From positions 62,001 to 126,000 of the forward strand of contig NZ_VKNW01000004.1 of NCBI RefSeq assembly GCF_007474535.1: 64,000 bases of DNA, in the 5' to 3' direction. The translations under genes and the position numbers were made by a program. The notes below the pieces were generated by a model. That model was given only the letters and a program-made list of their open reading frames with translations, made no database searches and was not told the DNA's origin. Positions 58,276 through 64,000 of this stretch are shown here, one piece after another; position 1 is the stretch's first letter, and the number at the start of each line of letters is the position of its first letter. The DNA comes from Chryseobacterium echinoideorum (lineage in GTDB: Bacteria > Bacteroidota > Bacteroidia > Flavobacteriales > Weeksellaceae).

Positions 58276-61200
58276 ATGAACACCAATTTCCAGTTTCTAG
58301 CCCAAGAATGGCCCGAATTTTTTGACCGATGCGTGAAAGCAGAAAAATTCGTCATTACCGATCCACGTACTTCATTGATGATTGCAAGATCGGCACTGGA
58401 ACTGGCGGTAAACTGGATGTTCAGCCACGATGAAGAATTGGAATTGCCTTTTGATACTTCACTCAACTCTTTGATGAAGCAGGGAAGTTTCCAGGATCAG
58501 TTTCAACAGAAATTTTATACAGAAATTGATCTCATCCGTAAAACCGGAAATCTTGCTATTCACAACAAACAAGTTTCCGATTACGACTCCCGAAACATTA
58601 TCGATCATTTATTCTATTTTGCTAAATGGTTTGCAAAGTCATACTCTGAAAATGATTTAGGTGATTTAGGATTTTTCGACTGGGATTTTATACCTACCGA
58701 TGGAGCCGATGCATTATCTAAAAAAGAGCTTGAAAAACAGCAGACGCAATTTGAAGGTCATCTTAATCAGTATAAAAATAAATTAGAAGAAGCCTCCAAA
58801 AAATATGCGGAGCTGGCTGAGAAAAGCGAGCTGTATCAAAGACGAATTGAAGAGCAACAGGCACAGATTGAAGCCAACAAAAAAGCAGCCAACGAAGCCG
58901 ACGAAATTACACACCCAAGAAACGAGTACGAAACACGAAAGTACTTCATCGATGTTTCGTTGCGTGAAGCAGGCTGGGATTTGTCGGGAAGCAAAGACAA
59001 AGAATTCAAAGTGCAGTATATGCCTTCTTCCACCAATATTTCAGAAACAGGCTATGTAGATTATGTGCTTTGGGACGATGACGGTTTGCCATTAGCTGTA
59101 GTTGAAGCCAAAAAAACGATGGAGAATGCTTCCAAAGGTGAAAATCAGGCACAACTCTACGCAGAAGCTATGGAAAAAATGTCTGGCCGCCGCCCCGTGA
59201 TGTACTACACCAACGGTTTTGAAATCTATCTCTGGGATGATCAGTTTTATAAAAAGTCAAGACTCGTTCACGGTTTTTACACCAAAAAAGAACTGCAGAC
59301 TTTGATGTTCCGCAGAACCAACAGAAAGGATATCAGAACGACAACGATAGACCAGACCATTACCGACAGAGCGTATCAGCTGAGAGCCATCCGTTCGGTA
59401 GCCGAGCGTTTTGCAGGAAATGATAAAACTTCTGGCAAGCTTATCGGCACGCATCGTGGCGCTTTGTTGGTTTTGGCCACAGGAACCGGGAAAACAAGAA
59501 TCAGTATTGCCATTTCTAAGTTGTTGCTGGAAGCCAACTGGGCAAAAAGAATTTTGTTTTTGGCCGACCGAAGAAGTTTGGTAAGACAGGCAAAAAACAA
59601 CTTTGTAAAGCTGATGCCCGAACATACCAGCGTGAATCTTCTCACAGAAAAAGACAACCCCGAAGCCAGAATTGCCTTCTCTACCTATCCCACCATGATG
59701 GGTTTAATAGACGGTTCCAAGGAAAACGACAAACGTTTTTATGGTGTGGGACATTTTGATTTAATCATCATCGATGAAGCTCACCGCTCGATTTATAAAA
59801 AATATCAGGCGATTTTTGATTATTTCGATGCCTTATTCTTAGGATTAACAGCCACACCGATTGATAAAGTTGATAAAAGTACGTATGCGATGTTTGGTTT
59901 GCCAGACAAATCGCCTACCGATGCCTATACTTTTCCGGAAGCAGTTGCCAATAAACATTTGGTTCCGTATCATTCCATAGAATTACCTACCAAGTTTATG
60001 AGGACTGGTATCCGTTACGATGAACTGTCGGAATCAGAAAAAGAAGAATTTGAAGAAGAAATTCTGGACGGCGACGAAGCTTCAGGAGAAGAGGTGGTAG
60101 AAGCCAATGAACTTAATAACTGGCTTTTTAACAAAGACACGGCACTGAAAACGCTACAATATCTCGTAGACAACGGCATTAAAAAAAGAGATGGCAGCGA
60201 GCTTGGCAAAACCATTATTTTTGCCCGAAACAAAAAGCACGCTCAGTTTCTGAAAGATATGTTTCTGGAGCTTGATCCTGAACTTTATGGTAATGAATAT
60301 GTAAAAGTCATCACCCACGGAGAACCAAAAGCGGAAGAATTTATAGACCGCTTCTGTGATGAGGAAAAAGACAGACTTCCGCAAATCGTCATCTCGGTAG
60401 ATATGATGGATACAGGGATTGATGCACCAAGCTGTGTAAATCTGATGTTTTACAAACCGGTAAAATCCTATGCTAAATTCTGGCAGATGATTGGCCGTGG
60501 CTCCCGTTTGCGAAAAGATCTTTTTGGGGAAGGTTTAGACAAACAACATTTTCTAATTTTTGACCTCTACCAAAATTTTGAATTTTTTAATCAGAATCCG
60601 AAAGGCACAGAGGCAAGTTCACAAAAAAGTTTAAACGAAATTGTTTTTGGTTTAAAACTGCAACTAGCTTTATATCTGAAAGGAGAAAACTTCAGTGCTG
60701 ATGAAGAACTGAAAAACTACAGCGAAAGGTTGCTCGACGAATTGCATCAGTCGGTTGCAGACTTGAACAAAGAACGTTTTGATGTAAAAATGAAACTCGA
60801 AACCGTGATGAACTATCAAAACCGTGAAGTTTGGAATCATCTGGAAAAAGGCGATGTAAAAAAGATTCAGGATGTTTTGGCGCCATTGGTTCGTCCCACT
60901 CAATCGGATACCGACTTGGCTCGTTTTTATGATAAAATGATTTATGCCTTGATGCTGAAACGCATTGAAACACCAAATACTGAAGAGTTTTTGGCAAAGC
61001 TGACGGTGCCTATCAGTAAAGTAGCAACTATTTCTAAGAAACTTTTAAAAAAGACATCCGTTCCCGAAGTTAAAGACAATGAAGAACTTGTAAAGCTTCC
61101 ATTACAGGAAACATTCTGGAAAAATGACGGATTGAAACATCTTGAAAAAATAAGAACGGGAATTCGGGAACTGGTAAAATATCTGGATCCTGCCGACCAA

Positions 61201-61758
61201 AAATACGCCACTACCAATTTTGAAGATGCTATTCTGGAAAGTGATATAAAAACCGGAAGTCTAGGTGATGAGAGAGCACCTTACGAAAGCCCTTTCACCA
61301 ACAACACCCATCGTTTGGAAAAGCTGGTAAGAGAGAATCAAAGTAACATTACCATCAAAAGAATTCAAAACGGAGAAATTATCACTGAAGCTGAGCTGCA
61401 GTCTTTGGAACAGATTCTTTTCTCGGATCAGATGGAAAAGGAGCAGGTAGAGAATGAAATTGGACAGCCTCTGGATTTAAAATCCTTTATTATCGATTTG
61501 ATTGGTCTTTCTGCAGATAAAGTGAATAGCGCCTTTTCAGAATTTATCAACCAGTACCAACTTTCGGCGGTTCAGATTCAGTTTTTGGACACTCTCAAAC
61601 TGTTTCTTACCAAAAACGGAAAAATAGACCCCGAAAAACTCTACGAATCGCCATTCAAAACCTTCCACAATCAAGGCATAGACGGTGTTTTCAACAATGA
61701 GCAAGCCGATAATATTTTCAGTATTATCGAGCATTTTAATGAGAGACAGGCGAATTAA
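58276..61758 (+). CDS. hsdR: Type I restriction endonuclease subunit with DUF4145 N-terminus
   Basis: An 1160-residue HsdR. Residues 1-130 form a DUF4145 domain (TSLMIARSALELAVNWMFSH), a coiled coil follows, then the HSDR_N nuclease region (residues 210-320, with LAVVEAKKTMENASKGENQA holding the E-x-K pair). The translocase has ATGTGKTRIS (Walker A), IIDEAHRS, LGLTATP and the C-terminal helicase part QMIGRGSRLRKDL. It cuts unmethylated DNA after ATP-driven translocation. It is full length and near hsdM in GC content. Confidence 0.93.
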   Translation: MNTNFQFLAQEWPEFFDRCVKAEKFVITDPRTSLMIARSALELAVNWMFSHDEELELPFDTSLNSLMKQGSFQDQFQQKFYTEIDLIRKTGNLAIHNKQVSDYDSRNIIDHLFYFAKWFAKSYSENDLGDLGFFDWDFIPTDGADALSKKELEKQQTQFEGHLNQYKNKLEEASKKYAELAEKSELYQRRIEEQQAQIEANKKAANEADEITHPRNEYETRKYFIDVSLREAGWDLSGSKDKEFKVQYMPSSTNISETGYVDYVLWDDDGLPLAVVEAKKTMENASKGENQAQLYAEAMEKMSGRRPVMYYTNGFEIYLWDDQFYKKSRLVHGFYTKKELQTLMFRRTNRKDIRTTTIDQTITDRAYQLRAIRSVAERFAGNDKTSGKLIGTHRGALLVLATGTGKTRISIAISKLLLEANWAKRILFLADRRSLVRQAKNNFVKLMPEHTSVNLLTEKDNPEARIAFSTYPTMMGLIDGSKENDKRFYGVGHFDLIIIDEAHRSIYKKYQAIFDYFDALFLGLTATPIDKVDKSTYAMFGLPDKSPTDAYTFPEAVANKHLVPYHSIELPTKFMRTGIRYDELSESEKEEFEEEILDGDEASGEEVVEANELNNWLFNKDTALKTLQYLVDNGIKKRDGSELGKTIIFARNKKHAQFLKDMFLELDPELYGNEYVKVITHGEPKAEEFIDRFCDEEKDRLPQIVISVDMMDTGIDAPSCVNLMFYKPVKSYAKFWQMIGRGSRLRKDLFGEGLDKQHFLIFDLYQNFEFFNQNPKGTEASSQKSLNEIVFGLKLQLALYLKGENFSADEELKNYSERLLDELHQSVADLNKERFDVKMKLETVMNYQNREVWNHLEKGDVKKIQDVLAPLVRPTQSDTDLARFYDKMIYALMLKRIETPNTEEFLAKLTVPISKVATISKKLLKKTSVPEVKDNEELVKLPLQETFWKNDGLKHLEKIRTGIRELVKYLDPADQKYATTNFEDAILESDIKTGSLGDERAPYESPFTNNTHRLEKLVRENQSNITIKRIQNGEIITEAELQSLEQILFSDQMEKEQVENEIGQPLDLKSFIIDLIGLSADKVNSAFSEFINQYQLSAVQIQFLDTLKLFLTKNGKIDPEKLYESPFKTFHNQGIDGVFNNEQADNIFSIIEHFNERQAN

Positions 61759-62142
61759 AAAATGACATTGATATATATATTAGTCTAGTGCGAAATCATT
61801 TAGAAGTTCGAATAAATTTTAGAAACGAAATATTTTAAATACATCTATTCTTAAAATACAATATTGCTTCATTTAAAGTAAGCATGTATAAATTCACGGG
61901 TCGAAAAAATTGATCAAAATATAGCTAAAGATAAATTATTTTTTGCTGTGCAGATACATTGCGCACGTAGCATCTAAATTTGTTTCAAAGTTTAGAAGAA
62001 ATATCAAATAATGCCGTTTCAAAATTATTCTTTACACTGTTTTAAGAATGTGTAAGAGAAGAAATTAAATATGGGTTTTGATGCTAAACTGACAGTTACA
62101 TAGCTGTCAAAGATAATTTTCAAATAATAAAATTATAAGCAT
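61759..62142. other. AT-rich gap before the CBASS genes, with a 20-bp palindrome
   Basis: Only one clear structure is visible: TGACAG at 62090-62095 and CTGTCA at 62104-62109 flank a partly symmetrical core, giving TGACAGnTAnnTAnCTGTCA. A -7-like TAATTTTC follows at about 62113-62120, so the palindrome covers the -33 region. It is a candidate operator for the CBASS operon, perhaps bound by the WYL protein. The rest of the gap shows nothing that can be named. Confidence 0.5.
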
Positions 62143-63429
62143 ATGTTAATATCTAGTCAAAAAATTCAATTTGAAGATTTGTTGAAAAAATTATCAACAA
62201 ACTTAAGTATCACAAGATCACAGCATGAAGCTGCAGTAGAAAGCTATAAAGCTGTAGGGAAGTATCTGTCTTCCGAATATTCTCCTCTTTCGCAATACGA
62301 ACCACACTTACAGCCACAAGGTTCTTTTATTATTGGAACAACAATCCAATCTATTGAAGAAGATGGAGATATTGATTTAGACGTGGTGTGTGAATTTAAA
62401 AGAAAAAAAACGACTTGGACGCAATATCATTTAAAGAACGCAGTGGGAGATCATTTAAAAGCACATGGAACTTATGTTAAGCTTTTAGATGAGGAAGGTA
62501 GAAGATGTTGGACTCTAAAATATCGCGAAGAAGGATTAAAAAACCAAAGATATCACATGGATATTCTTCCTGCAATAGTTACAGATGGATACTCGTTTAT
62601 TCTTGAAAACTCATTCAAAAACTTAATGGCTGAAGATTATGAAAAGCTACAGCTTAGTATTACTGACAAAGAGAAAAACAATTACTGTGTATCTACATTT
62701 CCTGAAGAGTGGTTGCAAAGTAACCCGTACGGTTATGCCAAATGGTTTATGAAAAAAGCTTTATCAGTAGGAATAGAATTCAAAAATTTATACTCTCTAA
62801 ATGAATCAGTAAAACCAACTCCAGATTATCAGGAAGAAAGGCTACCGTTGCAAAGAGTTGTGCAGCTTCTTAAAAGACATAGAGATATTTATTTTTCTAA
62901 GGAGCAAAATGATGATATTAGAAAACAAAAACCAATCTCGTGCATTATAACAACCTTGGCAGCAAGAGCTTACCGCGGTGAAGCTCAATTGATTGATGCA
63001 ATATGGGGAGTTATTAATCGAATGAAAGGTGAGATAGAATTTAAATACGTTGCAGAGTATGGAAAAGAAGTAGAGTGGATATCAAATCCTGTAAACGCTA
63101 CAGAAAATTTTGCAGACAGATGGAATGATAAAGGCTCTTACCGTAAAAGCAATTTTTATCGCTGGTTAGATCAATTAAGTATTGACCTTAATGATGCAGA
63201 AAACAAAACTGGCTTAAAAAATATTTCGGAATCACTTTCAGCGTCATTTGGTAGAAAACCAGTAGAAGCTGCTTTTAGTCAAATGGCAAATCAAATGAGA
63301 GATTTAACTAATAGTGGCAATAATAATATTGATCGCAGTAATGGCCTTGTTGGGCTCGCTACTGCAGGATTAACTTCTCTCAACACAGTAAAAAAACATG
63401 ATTTTTATGGCACAAACCAAGAAGAATAA
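62143..63429 (+). CDS. CBASS CD-NTase (cGAS/DncV-like nucleotidyltransferase)
   Basis: A 428-residue nucleotidyltransferase. The active-site pattern is QGSFIIGT at residues 59-66 followed by DGDIDLDVV (Asp76/Asp78/Asp80) and a third acidic residue in YHMDILPAIV (Asp140). This is the G-S...D-x-D...D arrangement of CD-NTases, which make cyclic oligonucleotide signals when phage infect. The E2-like gene downstream overlaps its end and an HNH effector follows, in a CBASS-like order. The kind of nucleotide made cannot be told from the sequence. Confidence 0.85.
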   Translation: MLISSQKIQFEDLLKKLSTNLSITRSQHEAAVESYKAVGKYLSSEYSPLSQYEPHLQPQGSFIIGTTIQSIEEDGDIDLDVVCEFKRKKTTWTQYHLKNAVGDHLKAHGTYVKLLDEEGRRCWTLKYREEGLKNQRYHMDILPAIVTDGYSFILENSFKNLMAEDYEKLQLSITDKEKNNYCVSTFPEEWLQSNPYGYAKWFMKKALSVGIEFKNLYSLNESVKPTPDYQEERLPLQRVVQLLKRHRDIYFSKEQNDDIRKQKPISCIITTLAARAYRGEAQLIDAIWGVINRMKGEIEFKYVAEYGKEVEWISNPVNATENFADRWNDKGSYRKSNFYRWLDQLSIDLNDAENKTGLKNISESLSASFGRKPVEAAFSQMANQMRDLTNSGNNNIDRSNGLVGLATAGLTSLNTVKKHDFYGTNQEE

Positions 63430-63859
63430 AATTTCGATTTCTGATCAAATCCGAGTCTTACAAAATTATTTTCCGGATAGCCAAATTCTGCTAAACAAAA
63501 ATAAGGGATTTACTTGGTTAGGAGAATTAAAATCCTCTCCTTTGGGCGATACGTACAAGATTAAAGTAGTTTTTGGAAAAAAATGTTCACCTGCCGTTTA
63601 TGTATTTGATCCAGCAAAATTAAAATTGGCTGAAGGTAGAACGAAATTGGAACATGTATATAGTCAAGAGAATCAGAAGTTATGTCTATTTTATCCTGAC
63701 GGGTCTCAATGGAATGATTCAAAAATAATTGCCAGCACAATTATTCCATGGACAATAGAATGGCTATATCACTATGAAATTTGGCTAATTACCAGTGAAT
63801 GGCTAGGTGGTGGAAAACACCCAACTTCAGCTAGTAATAGAAACAAAATGAAAAACTAA
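63407..63859 (+). CDS. E2-like (ubiquitin-conjugating-like) CBASS protein
   Basis: A 150-residue protein with the pattern of bacterial E2-like proteins of short type II CBASS operons. The candidate catalytic Cys93 is in NQKLCLFYPDGSQW, and the C-terminus carries WTIEWLYHYEIWLITSEWLG then GGKHP. These proteins attach to or prime the CD-NTase by a covalent link through its C-terminus. No E1-domain or JAB peptidase gene is seen in the part of the operon visible here. The ATG at 63407 is preferred over one three codons earlier; it overlaps the CD-NTase end by 23 bases. Confidence 0.75.
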   Translation: MAQTKKNKISISDQIRVLQNYFPDSQILLNKNKGFTWLGELKSSPLGDTYKIKVVFGKKCSPAVYVFDPAKLKLAEGRTKLEHVYSQENQKLCLFYPDGSQWNDSKIIASTIIPWTIEWLYHYEIWLITSEWLGGGKHPTSASNRNKMKN

Positions 63860-63875
63860 CAATTAAAAAATATAA

Positions 63876-64000
63876 ATGAGCGTAAGTTACATACCAGAAA
63901 AAATAAAAATTCTCTTATGGGGGAAATCTGCGGGTCGTTGTCAATACAGAGGTTGCAACACTTCGTTATATAGAGATGATTTAACTCAGGCGGAATTTAA
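63876..64000 (+). CDS. HNH-type CBASS effector (Cap5-like), partial
   Basis: The first 41 codons of a gene that runs out of the window. The product starts MSVSYIPEKIKILLWGKSAG and has two cysteines of an HNH zinc site in RCQYRGCNTSL. This start is typical of HNH endonucleases fused to a SAVED sensor (Cap5), which cut DNA when the CD-NTase product binds. Since the SAVED part is outside the window it is inferred. It is 16 bases after the E2-like gene. Confidence 0.7.
   Translation, partial: MSVSYIPEKIKILLWGKSAGRCQYRGCNTSLYRDDLTQAEF

Noticed and set aside
1..64000. tRNA or rRNA genes and an integrase with att sites
   Set aside because: No cloverleaf-like or rRNA sequence and no tyrosine or serine recombinase gene was recognised, so the ends of the element cannot be placed.

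Overview
The window is AT-rich DNA of a Bacteroidota bacterium of the Chryseobacterium/Elizabethkingia/Sphingobacterium kind. The signs are TAnnTTTG-type -7 promoter elements, almost no Shine-Dalgarno sequences, and a CTnDOT-like conjugative element backbone (TraA-type ParA ATPase, MobA/MobB relaxase pair, MobC coupling protein, RteC, DUF1896, giant DNA methylase-helicase, DUF3945 protein, topoisomerase III, excisionase-like HTH proteins). The genus is an inference. No rRNA, tRNA or classical CRISPR array was seen.

Layout. (1) 1-6283: mobilisation module, comprising the start of traA (minus), a repeat-rich region with an oriT candidate, mobA, mobB and the coupling protein. A mercury-type module (ArsR regulator, MerTP, small Cys-rich protein, no reductase) sits between relaxase and coupling protein. 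(2) 6408-32197: two long cargo blocks, almost all on the plus strand, each ending in an rteC copy. They carry many small one-domain proteins of detoxification, resistance or stress type: DinB, SRPBCC, VOC, GNAT, cupin, NTF2-like, alpha/beta hydrolases, small membrane proteins, MerR-TipAS, Crp and AraC regulators, a rifampin ADP-ribosyltransferase (arr), an AlkC-like repair protein and an extra ubiE-like methyltransferase. Four promoters in the second block share a 17-bp box at an identical distance from the -7 element. (3) 32201-46197: the second part of the element backbone on the minus strand, interrupted by a plus-strand gene with a HEPN-like motif and closed by a third, divergent rteC.

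(4) 46198-48740: the most interesting locus. An ECF-type sigma factor with an extra C-terminal HTH lies one base upstream of a 364-residue Cas12f/TnpB-like protein whose RuvC residues are replaced and whose C-terminal zinc-finger end is missing. This matches the recently reported class of sigma-E/dead-Cas12f RNA-guided transcription systems. A structured region just downstream is a guide RNA candidate, and ten bases of its putative guide recur upstream of the sigma gene.

(5) 48895-64000: a defence island. A small HTH regulator with a 32-bp palindromic operator and a WYL regulator come first. Then follows an unusual protein joining a type I-like adenine methyltransferase, a specificity-like region and a histidine-kinase ATPase domain, followed by its response regulator. 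Next come a type I restriction system (HsdM, HsdS, a DUF1016 nuclease, HsdR) and a CBASS operon (CD-NTase, E2-like protein, start of an HNH effector cut by the window edge).

How it fits together: regions 1-3 are a conjugative transposon with adaptive cargo. Regions 4 and 5 may be cargo of the same element or lie beside it; no integrase or attachment site is visible, so the boundary is not settled.
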